Assembly: GCF_003290085.1 (NCBI RefSeq)
Contig: NZ_QMKJ01000001.1
Location: 1,008,816-1,072,815 of the forward strand
Direction of reading: 5' to 3'
Source: Aliidiomarina sp. B3213
GTDB lineage: Bacteria; Pseudomonadota; Gammaproteobacteria; Enterobacterales; Alteromonadaceae
Length of the DNA stretch: 64,000 nucleotides
In this document: positions 36,693 to 46,400 of the stretch, piece after piece
How the letters are laid out: every line of letters begins with the position of its first letter
Position numbering within the stretch: the stretch's first letter is position 1
Translations under genes and position numbers: made by a program
Notes under the pieces: model-generated
What the model was told of the DNA's origin: nothing
The model's input: the letters and a program-made list of their open reading frames with translations, nothing else
Database searches by the model: none

Positions 36693-36710
36693 TTTAAGAG
36701 ATTTCCTACA
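36693..36710 (-). promoter_or_regulatory. GacA/UvrY-type box upstream of the Rsm-like RNA
   Basis: The minus strand reads TGTAGG-N6-CTTAAA, 10 of 12 matches to the GacA upstream activating palindrome TGTAAG-N6-CTTACA. It lies 14 bases upstream of the predicted -35 element. Confidence 0.6.
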
Positions 36711-36720
36711 AAGAAAATTG

Positions 36721-36752
36721 TTCTTCTTTTGAAGAAATTGTGACCATTCACA
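36721..36752 (+). promoter_or_regulatory. Two short palindromes upstream of gltB
   Basis: TTCTTC-TTTT-GAAGAA (36721-36736) and TGTGA-CCAT-TCACA (36739-36752) lie 66-97 bases before the gltB start. They look like regulator sites. The second resembles a CRP site, but its half-site gap is 4 instead of 6 bases, so the regulator is unknown. Confidence 0.35.
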
Positions 36753-36817
36753 GGGCTAATTACAATTTTAAGCAGATACTGATAACCTGAATACCTATGC
36801 ATTAAAAAGGTGATTTT

Positions 36818-39800
36818 ATGTCGTTGTACTCAGCTGATACGCAAGCGAATGATGCCAAAGACAACTGTGGCTTTGGTTTGATTGCGCATACAGAAGGCGT
36901 ACGCAGCCATGACATTGTAAGTAAATCCATTACCGCGGTATCACGAATGGCGCATAGGGGCGCAGTGAATGCGGACGGTAAAACCGGTGACGGATGTGGC
37001 CTATTACTACAAATTCCAGAGTCTTTTTTTCAAGCAATTGCAGAGCAACAGGGATGGAATTTAGGCAAGAAGTTCGCTGTTGGCCAAATTTTTCTGAGCC
37101 AAGATAAGCAAAAAAGTGAATACGCGAAAAAGGTTGTAGAAACAGAACTACAACGAGAGATGTTTACCATTCACGGCTGGCGATTAGTACCCACAGAAAA
37201 AGAAGTACTGGGTGAACTTGCACTAGACACCTGCCCTGACATCCAGCAAATATTTATTAGTGCACAACCCGGCTGGCGCAAGAAAGATGTGGAAAGACGC
37301 CTTTTCATGGCGAAACGACGTATTGAAAAACAATTAGATAACGACCCAGACTTTTATATATGCTCTTTGTCTTGCCTGGTTGTTGTGTACAAAGGTCTTA
37401 TGCAACCTAAAGACCTCGGTACGTTTTTTTTAGACTTAAGCGATGACCGACTAGAAACCTCAATTTGTGTGTTTCACCAGCGCTTTTCAACCAATACCAA
37501 ACCACGTTGGCCACTCGCCCAACCTTTCCGTTTTCTTGCTCATAATGGTGAGATAAATACTGTTGCGGGAAATAGAGCTTGGGCAAAAGCTCGTGCATAT
37601 AAATTCCATTCGCCATTACTTCCAGACCTTCACGACGCTGCACCATTTGTACAAGAGCGTGGCTCTGACAGTGCCTCTCTCGACAATATGCTCGAACTTT
37701 TGCTTGCGGGAGGCATGGACTTGTTTAGAGCTATGCGCATGCTGGTTCCGCCTGCTTGGCAAGGTAACCCAACCATGCCGGAGGAGTTACGTGCGTTTTA
37801 CGAGTTTAACTCTATGCACATGGAGCCATGGGACGGTCCCGCCGGTGTAGTTATGAGCAATGGCCGTCACGCCGCCTGCTCACTCGACCGTAATGGCTTA
37901 AGACCAGCAAGATATGTATTAACCGAAGACCATATCCTCACTATTGCCTCTGAAGTGGGTATTTGGGATTACGAAGAGTCAAAGGTGGTGCAAAAAGGTC
38001 GGTTAGGCCCGGGAGAAATGATTGCGGTAGACACATACACCGGCAAAATATGGAATACCGCAGCAGTCGACCAAGACTTAATGTCGCGCCACCCCTATAA
38101 AGATTGGTTGGATGAGCATATTCAAAGACTTACGCCATTCGCAGAATTAAAAGCGGAAAAAATTGGTGAACGATTATTCGACGACACCACCATGCAAGTG
38201 TTGCAAAAAGCATTTGTTTACACCCGTGAAGAAGTAGAACAGGTACTCTTTGTACTCGCCAACGATGGCCACGAAGCAACTGGCTCTATGGGTGATGACA
38301 CGCCTATTGCAGCACTATCACAAAAGCCGCGAGTATTTTATGACTACTTCAGGCAACAATTCGCGCAGGTAACTAACCCGCCAATCGACCCTATTCGCGA
38401 GCGCCATGTTATGTCTTTGGCAACCTGTATTGGTCGAGAAAAGAATATCTTTAATGAAACTGCCGGCTATGCTCGTCGAGTGCTGTTTGAGTCACCAGTA
38501 TTGATGTACACAGACTTAGTACAACTTAAAGAACTAGAGCCAGAGCATTACGCGTGGCAGTCATTTTCACTCAACTACGACCCTAAAAAGCAAACCCTGA
38601 AGGAAGCTGTTCAAGAGCTTACTAATCGGGTAGTAACTGCGAGCAAAGAGCGAAATATTGTCATTATTATTCTTTCCGACCGAGAATTAGAGACAGGTCA
38701 AACCTATATTCCAGCAGCTATTGCCACTGGAGCAGTGCAACAAGCGCTCATAGAAAACGACTTGCGTTGCGACACTAACATTATTGTTGAAACAGCAAGT
38801 GCTCGCGACCCTCACCACTTCGCTGTACTTATAGGTGTTGGAGCAACTGCTGTGTATCCATTCCTAGCCTATGAAGTTATTGAGCAACTAGTCAGTCAAG
38901 AAAAAATCCCTCTACGCGCTAGAGACGCAGTTGAGAACTTTAGAAACGGCATTAACAAAGGGCTTCTAAAGATTCTTTCTAAAATGGGTATTTCATGTGT
39001 CGCGAGTTATCGTGGTGCAGGTCTCTTTGAGCTACTCGGGGTCTCTAAAGACATTCATCAACTATGCTTCCCGAGCTGTCATTTAAGGCTAGAGGGACTA
39101 CCTTTCGAAGAGATAGAAAAAGACACATTGGCACTATGCCAACAGGCTCGCAACACAAACCTAAAGCTACCCCATGGCGGTTATTTGAAGTTCGTTTATG
39201 ACGGTGAGTATCACGCTTATAACCCAGGCGTGGTAATGACACTGCAACAAGCGATTAATCAGAACTCTAAACACAGCTATAAGGAATATACCCAGCAAGT
39301 AAACAGTCGGCCTGTTTCTATGCTGAGAGATCTTTGGACCTTAAATTACCCAAAAGACGTTTCTGATGTTGAACCAGAGCCAGTTGAAAACCTATACCCT
39401 AGATTTGACAGCGCAGCGATGTCGATTGGCGCACTAAGCCCTGAAGCTCATGAAGCTATTGCTGTAGGTATGAATACATTGGGCGCATTTTCGAATTCAG
39501 GGGAAGGTGGTGAAGACCCCGCTCGTTTTGATTCATTACGCAACTCTAGAATAAAGCAGATTGCATCAGGACGATTTGGCGTTACCCCACACTATTTAGT
39601 GAATGCTGACGTGCTGCAAATCAAAATTGCGCAAGGGGCAAAACCAGGAGAAGGCGGGCAACTTCCGGGTGAAAAGGTAACCGCTGAAATTGCGAAATTA
39701 CGCCATTCGATTCCCGGCGTAACGCTAATTTCACCACCACCGCACCACGACATTTATTCCATCGAAGATTTAGCGCAGCTCATTTTCGACCTAAAGCAAG

Positions 39801-41290
39801 TGAACCCTAATGCTCTTGTTTCAGTGAAACTTGTTTCTGAACCAGGTATTGGAACTATTGCGACTGGCGTGGCTAAAGCCTATGCCGATTTAATTACTGT
39901 TTCTGGCTACGACGGTGGTACCGGCGCCAGCCCTTTAACGTCAGTTAAGTATGCCGGCTCGCCGTGGGAGCTAGGTCTTGCAGAGGTCCATGAGGCCTTA
40001 GTAAGTAATAACTTACGACATAAAGTACGCCTGCAAGTCGACGGCGGCCTGAAGACAGGCCTCGATGTAATTAAGGCCGCTATTCTAGGTGCTGAAAGCT
40101 TTGGCTTTGGCACTGGGCCAATGGTTGCACTGGGTTGTAAATACTTAAGAATTTGCCACTTAAACAACTGTGCAACAGGTATTGCTACACAAGACCGTCA
40201 ACTTCGCGAAGAGTTCTACACGGGATTACCCGAGAAGGTTTCTCGTTATTTTGAGTTCCTTGGTGAAGAAGTACGTACTTACTTATCCGCTTTAGGCGTT
40301 GAAAAGCTCACCGACCTTATTGGACGTATAGACCTTCTGCAGCTTGCAGAAAACCTGACCGACCGACAACGCTTAATTCAAGTGCAGCCGATACTCGACT
40401 CTGTACAAGTAAAATCTGCTAAAACCCTATTTTGCAGCGAGAACAATACACCAGACGATAAAGGGCAGCTTAATCAAACTTTATTAAGTAAGTTTCGAGC
40501 CGCGGTAGAACAAAAAGCTCCGCAAAAATTGAGCTTTAAGATTACTAACCAAGACCGTTCGGTAGGAGCTTCTTTGTCCGGCTTTATTGCCCAAACGCAC
40601 GGGCGCTTAGGGTTAACAGGAAGCCCTATACATGCAGAGTTTAAAGGCAACGCCGGACAAAGTTTTGGTGTTTGGAATGCTCCAGGCTTACACCTGAAAT
40701 TAATAGGCGACGCGAACGACTATGTCGGCAAAGGTATGGCAGGTGGTCGTATTGTCGTTAAGTCCGCACGAGATTCAAAGCTGCCCTCACAACACGCGGT
40801 AAGCATGGGCAATACCTGTTTATATGGTGCTACTGGCGGCCGGCTGTATGCAGCTGGACACGCGGGCGAGCGGTTTGCAGTGCGTAATAGCGGTGCAATA
40901 GCCGTTATTGAAGGGGTTGGCGATCATGCTTGCGAGTATATGACCGGGGGCATAGTGGTGATTCTTGGCCCTACGGGAATTAACTTTGGCGCCGGCATGA
41001 CTGGTGGACTTGCAATCGTTCATGACGCACAAAACAGCATCGCAAAGAAAATTAACCCTGAACTTGTTGAGGTGTTACCTCTTTCGTTAAATGTTTTGAA
41101 GGAGCATTTACGCGGGTTGTTACACGAACACTATGAAAGCACAGAGAGTGCGCATACCCATGAAATATTACGCAACTTCGACACCCATTTAGCACACTTC
41201 AAACTGGTAAAAGGTAAAGACACCGATGTCCATGACGTGTTGGGAAGAAGAGCCCGTGGAACAGAAGAAATTAGGGTACAGGTGTCGTAA
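36818..41290 (+). CDS. gltB: Glutamate synthase (NADPH) large subunit GltB
   Basis: A 1490-residue enzyme that makes two glutamates from glutamine and 2-oxoglutarate. The N-terminal amidotransferase domain is preceded by a short propeptide; Cys17 (DNCGFGL) is the expected N-terminal nucleophile after cleavage. The central and FMN-binding domains include EGGEDPARF and the KPGEGGQLPG segment. The 3Fe-4S cysteines lie near residues 1106-1117 (CKYLRICHLNNC). The C-terminal GXGXG beta-helix domain contains GGRIVV and GAGMTGG. An AAAAGGTG ribosome site precedes the ATG. gltD follows with a one-base overlap. Confidence 0.95.
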   Translation: MSLYSADTQANDAKDNCGFGLIAHTEGVRSHDIVSKSITAVSRMAHRGAVNADGKTGDGCGLLLQIPESFFQAIAEQQGWNLGKKFAVGQIFLSQDKQKSEYAKKVVETELQREMFTIHGWRLVPTEKEVLGELALDTCPDIQQIFISAQPGWRKKDVERRLFMAKRRIEKQLDNDPDFYICSLSCLVVVYKGLMQPKDLGTFFLDLSDDRLETSICVFHQRFSTNTKPRWPLAQPFRFLAHNGEINTVAGNRAWAKARAYKFHSPLLPDLHDAAPFVQERGSDSASLDNMLELLLAGGMDLFRAMRMLVPPAWQGNPTMPEELRAFYEFNSMHMEPWDGPAGVVMSNGRHAACSLDRNGLRPARYVLTEDHILTIASEVGIWDYEESKVVQKGRLGPGEMIAVDTYTGKIWNTAAVDQDLMSRHPYKDWLDEHIQRLTPFAELKAEKIGERLFDDTTMQVLQKAFVYTREEVEQVLFVLANDGHEATGSMGDDTPIAALSQKPRVFYDYFRQQFAQVTNPPIDPIRERHVMSLATCIGREKNIFNETAGYARRVLFESPVLMYTDLVQLKELEPEHYAWQSFSLNYDPKKQTLKEAVQELTNRVVTASKERNIVIIILSDRELETGQTYIPAAIATGAVQQALIENDLRCDTNIIVETASARDPHHFAVLIGVGATAVYPFLAYEVIEQLVSQEKIPLRARDAVENFRNGINKGLLKILSKMGISCVASYRGAGLFELLGVSKDIHQLCFPSCHLRLEGLPFEEIEKDTLALCQQARNTNLKLPHGGYLKFVYDGEYHAYNPGVVMTLQQAINQNSKHSYKEYTQQVNSRPVSMLRDLWTLNYPKDVSDVEPEPVENLYPRFDSAAMSIGALSPEAHEAIAVGMNTLGAFSNSGEGGEDPARFDSLRNSRIKQIASGRFGVTPHYLVNADVLQIKIAQGAKPGEGGQLPGEKVTAEIAKLRHSIPGVTLISPPPHHDIYSIEDLAQLIFDLKQVNPNALVSVKLVSEPGIGTIATGVAKAYADLITVSGYDGGTGASPLTSVKYAGSPWELGLAEVHEALVSNNLRHKVRLQVDGGLKTGLDVIKAAILGAESFGFGTGPMVALGCKYLRICHLNNCATGIATQDRQLREEFYTGLPEKVSRYFEFLGEEVRTYLSALGVEKLTDLIGRIDLLQLAENLTDRQRLIQVQPILDSVQVKSAKTLFCSENNTPDDKGQLNQTLLSKFRAAVEQKAPQKLSFKITNQDRSVGASLSGFIAQTHGRLGLTGSPIHAEFKGNAGQSFGVWNAPGLHLKLIGDANDYVGKGMAGGRIVVKSARDSKLPSQHAVSMGNTCLYGATGGRLYAAGHAGERFAVRNSGAIAVIEGVGDHACEYMTGGIVVILGPTGINFGAGMTGGLAIVHDAQNSIAKKINPELVEVLPLSLNVLKEHLRGLLHEHYESTESAHTHEILRNFDTHLAHFKLVKGKDTDVHDVLGRRARGTEEIRVQVS

Positions 41291-42705
41291 TGAATAAAAA
41301 CATATATCAATTTGTAGATGTAAGCAGAGCAGAGCCACCGAAGCGTTCATATAGCGAACGCGCTATTGAGTTTGTGGAAATTTATCACCCCCAAGAACAA
41401 GAACAGGTTGCAGGACAAGCTGACCGCTGTATCGACTGCGGAAACCCTTATTGTGAGTGGAAGTGCCCGGTACATAACTATATTCCTCAATGGCTAGAAC
41501 TTGCAGCTCAAGGGCGAGTCATCGAGGCCGCAGAACTCTCTCATCAAACTAATAGCCTGCCGGAAGTATGTGGCCGTGTGTGCCCGCAAGACCGTCTTTG
41601 TGAGGGAGCCTGTACACTTAATGATAGCTTCGGTGCAGTAACCATTGGCGCAATAGAGAAGTACATTACTGACACAGCATTAGCCCAAGGTTGGCGACCT
41701 GACGTTTCGCATGTGGAAAAACTCGACTTTAGAGTGGCAGTCATTGGCGCGGGTCCCGCCGGCTTGGCTTGCGCCGATGTACTAGCACGACAAGGTATTT
41801 CCGCAACAGTATTCGACAAACACCCAGAGATTGGCGGGCTACTCACTTTCGGTATTCCTAGTTTTAAACTCGAAAAGTCGGTGATGACCCAGCGGCGAGA
41901 AATATTTGAAAGCATGGGCATTGAATTTAAGTTGAACTGCGAAGTGGGTAAAGACACCAGCTTCGAGAAACTAGAAGCTGAATACGATGCGGTATTTCTC
42001 GCCCTTGGCACGTATAAAGCCATCGATGGAGGTTTACCGGGTATCGAAACCAGAGGAGTTTACCCTGCATTACCCTATTTAATTGGCAATACAGCAAAGG
42101 TAATGAACCTCACCCTGCCCGACTACCCGTACATAGATATGGTCGACAAACAGGTACTCGTTCTAGGAGGTGGCGACACCTCTATGGATTGCGTAAGAAC
42201 TGCAATACGTCAGCAAGCCTCAAAAGTTACCTGCGCCTATCGACGCGACAGAGTGAATATGCCCGGTTCGCAAAAAGAACTACAGAATGCTGAAGAGGAA
42301 GGAGTGCACTTTCAGTTTAATGCGCAGCCTGTAGAAGTATTAGAACAGAACGGGGAGGTAAGCGGTGTAAGGTTCGTAAAAACACAGCTTAGTGAACCCG
42401 ACGAGCATGGTCGTAAACGTCCAGAGGCGGTCCCTAACTCCGAGTTTGTTATTGAAGCCGACGCAGTTATTCTTGCATTTGGTTATCTTGCCAACCCTCC
42501 TGAATGGATAGATAAAGCAGGTATTAAGTTAGGTAAGAATTCCTTAGTTACAGCTACCGAAAGTAGTGCGTTTCCCATGCAAACCTCGAACGAGAAGATA
42601 TTTGCAGGTGGCGACATGGTGCTCGGTGCCGATTTGGTGGTAACAGCCATTGCACAGGGGCGGAAGGCAGCTGATGGGATATATGCTTGGCTTATGCGCG
42701 GGTAG
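41290..42705 (+). CDS. gltD: Glutamate synthase (NADPH) small subunit GltD
   Basis: A 471-residue FAD and iron-sulfur subunit that passes electrons from NADPH to GltB. The N-terminal ferredoxin-like region holds cysteine clusters CIDCGNPYCEWKC and VCPQDRLCEGAC for two [4Fe-4S] centres. The FAD motif is [18 protein letters not shown] and the NADPH motif VLVLGGGDTSMDCVRTA. The C-terminus reads IFAGGDMVLGADLVVTAIAQGRKAA. It overlaps gltB by one base and is followed by a terminator shared with the convergent tRNA gene. Confidence 0.95.
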   Translation: MNKNIYQFVDVSRAEPPKRSYSERAIEFVEIYHPQEQEQVAGQADRCIDCGNPYCEWKCPVHNYIPQWLELAAQGRVIEAAELSHQTNSLPEVCGRVCPQDRLCEGACTLNDSFGAVTIGAIEKYITDTALAQGWRPDVSHVEKLDFRVAVIGAGPAGLACADVLARQGISATVFDKHPEIGGLLTFGIPSFKLEKSVMTQRREIFESMGIEFKLNCEVGKDTSFEKLEAEYDAVFLALGTYKAIDGGLPGIETRGVYPALPYLIGNTAKVMNLTLPDYPYIDMVDKQVLVLGGGDTSMDCVRTAIRQQASKVTCAYRRDRVNMPGSQKELQNAEEEGVHFQFNAQPVEVLEQNGEVSGVRFVKTQLSEPDEHGRKRPEAVPNSEFVIEADAVILAFGYLANPPEWIDKAGIKLGKNSLVTATESSAFPMQTSNEKIFAGGDMVLGADLVVTAIAQGRKAADGIYAWLMRG

Positions 42706-42714
42706 ATACAAAAA

Positions 42715-42738
42715 AACCGCCTGTTAGGCGGTTCTTTT
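42715..42738. terminator. Bidirectional terminator between gltD and tRNA-Ser
   Basis: AACCGCC-TGTTA-GGCGGTT forms a 7-base-pair stem with T-rich sequence on the right and a run of A (T on the other strand) on the left. It can serve gltD and the convergent tRNA-Ser gene. Confidence 0.85.
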
Positions 42739-42743
42739 GTATC

Positions 42744-42834
42744 TGGCGGATAGGGAGGGATTCGAACCCTCGATACGGGGTTACCGTATACACACTTTCC
42801 AGGCGTGCTCCTTCAACCACTCGGACACCTATCC
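42744..42834 (-). tRNA. tRNA-Ser (anticodon GGA)
   Basis: A complete type II tRNA with a long variable arm. The acceptor stem begins GGATAGG and pairs with CCTATCC; the anticodon loop reads CTGGAAA, giving anticodon GGA. The T arm contains GTTCGAATC and CCA is encoded at the 3' end. Confidence 0.97.
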
Positions 42835-42846
42835 TGCAAGGCGCGT

Positions 42847-42875
42847 ATAGTACGGAATTGCGAGATCTGAGTCAA
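42847..42875 (-). promoter_or_regulatory. tRNA-Ser promoter
   Basis: TTGACT (42870-42875) and TACTAT (42847-42852) are separated by 17 bases. A GC-rich discriminator (ACGCGCC) follows, as is usual at stable RNA promoters under stringent control. Confidence 0.75.
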
Positions 42876-42885
42876 CGCGTTGCCG

Positions 42886-43407
42886 TTAATTTTCCCTTAC
42901 TAATAAAAACGGATACATGGCCATCATCGCATCCGGCCCCGGCACGCCCACATCAATAAAAACTGAATTCGCTAATCCATCTTGCGTCGTTGGCGTGCTC
43001 GTCCACAGCACTGTGTTACCCGCAACACCCGGGAAGATGTTCTCATTTAAAGCCGAGCCCTCGCACTGTAATTCTAAAATACTCACCAGCTCATTCACAT
43101 TCGGCAAGCGCCAGTCTGAGTAACCTCCAACACTCTCTCCCGAGGCAGTCAAGTGAGCCTGCTCCCAACTTTCCTCAAACGCCGCTCCATCGCAAGTACC
43201 ACCCAACATATGCGTCTGACCCGCCAAACACACACTCCACATTAAACCGGTGTCAGTGTCTGTTACCGTGCCATCGCCATGCACCTCAAAATCAGCATCC
43301 GGAGCTGTCGCCGTAATGTTCGCATTACATGACTGCTGCCCATACGCACCCGCTGTCATCAACATTAAACCAAGAGCCAAGCCTACTTTTTTGATTGAAC
43401 CTTTCAT
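42886..43407 (-). CDS. Secreted DUF1566 protein, copy 2 of duplicated module
   Basis: A 173-residue exported protein: signal peptide (about 1-22, ending AGAYGQQ) followed by a DUF1566 (Lcl C-terminal-like) domain. Motifs are TDTGLMWSVCLAG, EESWEQAHLTA, DWRLPNVNELVSILE and LWTSTPT, and it ends in PFLLVREN. Cysteines are paired in the mature part. It begins 14 bases after the giant lipoprotein gene, with GGGAGAG before the ATG. It has the same length and layout as the copy at 47790-48311. Function is unknown; DUF1566 domains are common in surface proteins and adhesins. Confidence 0.82.
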   Translation of the reverse strand: MKGSIKKVGLALGLMLMTAGAYGQQSCNANITATAPDADFEVHGDGTVTDTDTGLMWSVCLAGQTHMLGGTCDGAAFEESWEQAHLTASGESVGGYSDWRLPNVNELVSILELQCEGSALNENIFPGVAGNTVLWTSTPTTQDGLANSVFIDVGVPGPDAMMAMYPFLLVREN

Positions 43408-43421
43408 CTTCACTCTCCCTA

Positions 43422-46400
43422 TTAATCCGCGCGAACCGGCATCACTAGACCAACATCTGACTTTAAGCACGCGCTCACACTCGGCTGCACACCCGGCATC
43501 ATACAAAACACCTCAGCCACACTCTGACTCAGCGTGTTCGCCGTCCAATAAGGCGTCATCGGTACGATATGCGGGAAGTAGTCCGCATCCACCCGGTGCT
43601 CACTACCAAACAGGTCATACATTTCCGGCATGGTTGGTAAACGCCAGTCCGTAAAGCCACAGTGCGCACTCGCATTAAGCTCTGCAACATAGCTTTCGGT
43701 ATTACAAATACCGTCCACACACGCGAATGGCGGTACAGCCATCGTGTCTTCTTCTAACCCTGCATCTCCACCGTTCTCAGTAGGCGTTGAGTTATACCAA
43801 GTGTAGAAGTTCTCTTTATGACGATAATTCGTTACATCGTTCACCCGGCTGTCCCAAACTAAACCGGTCACGTTGTCTTGCACACAGCTCCATTGGGTGC
43901 CTACAACTTCATTACCACCATTGTCCCAAGCTTGATCTTGTACCGTTAACGCAACTCCACCTGCATTGAGCTTGGTTAAGTCTAAGCTACCCGCACCGTC
44001 ACCTTCTTTCGTCAGGTTACTATTCGCTAGGTCTGCGTCACGTCCATGCTCTGCATCTTGGTCGGGCACCATAAAGTTCAGGCAGCTCACATTCGCACTC
44101 ATTGCACTGGCACAATTCGTAGCGCCAGTGTCGTTCAGGCCACCTGCAGATGCTCCTGCACTTACCGGCGTGGCGCTCACTTGGGCACTGCCATCACTTT
44201 CAAACGCACCTTGTACAGTGGTGACTTTAAAGAAGTACTCAACATCATTATCTAAACCCTGCACCGTACCGATCACCGTACCGATGGAGCTCGGGAAGGT
44301 GGTCACGCCACCGCCATCTAGACTCGCGTAGTTCTCAACGTTCGTAATACTTTCTTTGGCATAATAAACCTGATAAGAATCCGCATCAGCAACCGAATCA
44401 AAGTATATCGTGACCATGCCATCACCCGCTTGCGTACTCAGGTTAGTTGGTGCGTCGATTTGTAGCTTTAATGTCGCATCCAGCGAGCAATCCGCGGTAA
44501 TACCTGAGACAGCGTACACATTTCCTGAGTCAGTGTAATCACACCCCGTTACCGAATTCACTTCATAGTCGCTTGGCACCGTCAAAGTAAACTCAATAGC
44601 TTCTTCCTGACCATGCGTGAACGTAGCTGATTCTGGACTCCAAGATCCACCGTTATCAGCAGATGTCGTGATTTGGTATTGCTTGAGCTCAAACACAATC
44701 TGCACCGTGCAGTCTGCAACCACGGGCGCGGAAACAAGGCCAATAATTTCCTGGACTGGATTTTGAGTAAAGCCACCGCAGCCCTCTGCAGAAGCTAGGT
44801 TGTAACCCGTTGCCGCAGCCGCGAATAACCCAACCGTTTGACCGTGATTTACTTGAATACTATCTGGCATCGGTTGGGAGAAGATATCCGTAATAACGCC
44901 TTCCCCAACTCTATTGAAATTCACCGTGTACTGCTTTATTTCAAAAGCGAATTCATAAGCGCAATTATCCGCAGTCACTGGGCCAATCACGATTGGATTT
45001 GCATTTATGTCGCTCTTAAGCTGACCGCATCCTTCAGAGATCGTAGGCGCGCTTAAAAGATATCCGTCATTTGGAGTGACATTGAATGACACATCCTGAC
45101 CATGCAGAACAGTCGATGAGGCCGCACTCACACTTCCGCCGGCCGTGTTAGTCACAATTGCTGAGACTTGATACTCTATAGCTTCGAAAACAACATCAAT
45201 AGTACAGTCCGCGACAATGGGCTCCGTACTGTAGATATCCGCATCCACGCTTGGATCTGTTATATCGCTCAGCGTTACACTACAACCTTGTATTGAACCT
45301 AACGTAAGTCCATTGTCGGGAACCGCGACTACATATAAATTATTTCCAAAAACCACGTCGGCTGGAAAATCTGTTCCGAGCGAGTTTTGAACTTGACCAC
45401 TCCCAGTTTGATTCAAAGAAACGACATAAGTAATCAGGTCAAATTCAACAGCAACCGAACAATTATTCTCCACGGAAGCAATTGAGTACGTGTTACCACT
45501 TAACTCGCCGGAGCAACCTTGCGCAGTAATTTTGCCAATGGTCGAGTTCTCCTCTGGCGTAATGGTAAAGGATGCACTTTGACCATGCTCAACGGTGGGT
45601 GAGCTGGGTATAACCGAGCCCGAGCCGGCACCCCTGCGCACACCCGTTAGGTTATAAATAGCCGTTTCGAAGTTTGCACTGACATGACAGACTTCAGTGA
45701 TAGTGCCTGTGGTAAATGTATTGGTTGTTGAATTAAACTGACCTCCACAACCGGTAACGTTGTCAACTTGGTAGCCCCCGTAGGGAGAGACTGTAAACGT
45801 TGTTGTGGAACCATAATCTACAACCCTACTACTAGGTGTAATCCTTCCCCCCGCACCTGCAGAAGCGGTCACAGTAATTGACTGCAAAGAAAAAGTCGCA
45901 GAAACCGTACAGTTGCCCGTAATAGGTCCTGCGGTGTATACAAAGCCAGCGAGCGCCCCTGGACACCCGGATACAGTATCGATTTGGTAACCCGTCTGGG
46001 GGGATATGGTAAATGCCACTGTTTCGTTTGTACGCACATCACGGGAAGTGGGTGAAATGGTTCCACCCTCACCGGCGGACGTAGAAACCATGTAAGGCAT
46101 TTCATTAAACGATGCGGTTACTTGGCAGTCAGCATTAATGGGTCCTGTCCTATAAGTATTACCCGAAAGACTTCCCCCACAGCCACTTACCGCACCAATC
46201 TCAAAATTCTGCTCAGGAGTAAGTTCAAAGCTTGTCGTGTTTCCAGGTTGTACATCTCTAGCAGGAGGCGTTATGGTGCCACCTGCCCCCTCAACTTGGG
46301 CGGTAACGGTATAAGAGCCAAGTACGGGCGTAAGCGTGCAATGTTCCAAAACATGGGGAACAGAAACAACCGTTTTGCTCTCGTTAAGGGTAGCGCCATC

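Noticed and set aside
36739-36752. CRP site upstream of gltB
   Set aside because: The half-sites TGTGA and TCACA are separated by 4 bases, while CRP needs 6.
42687-42959. A 90-codon frame across tRNA-Ser
   Set aside because: It is a translation of the antisense of the tRNA gene and the terminator.
43250-43654. A 134-codon plus-strand frame and other frames opposite the lipoprotein genes
   Set aside because: They are antisense shadows of the repeat genes with no family similarity or ribosome site.
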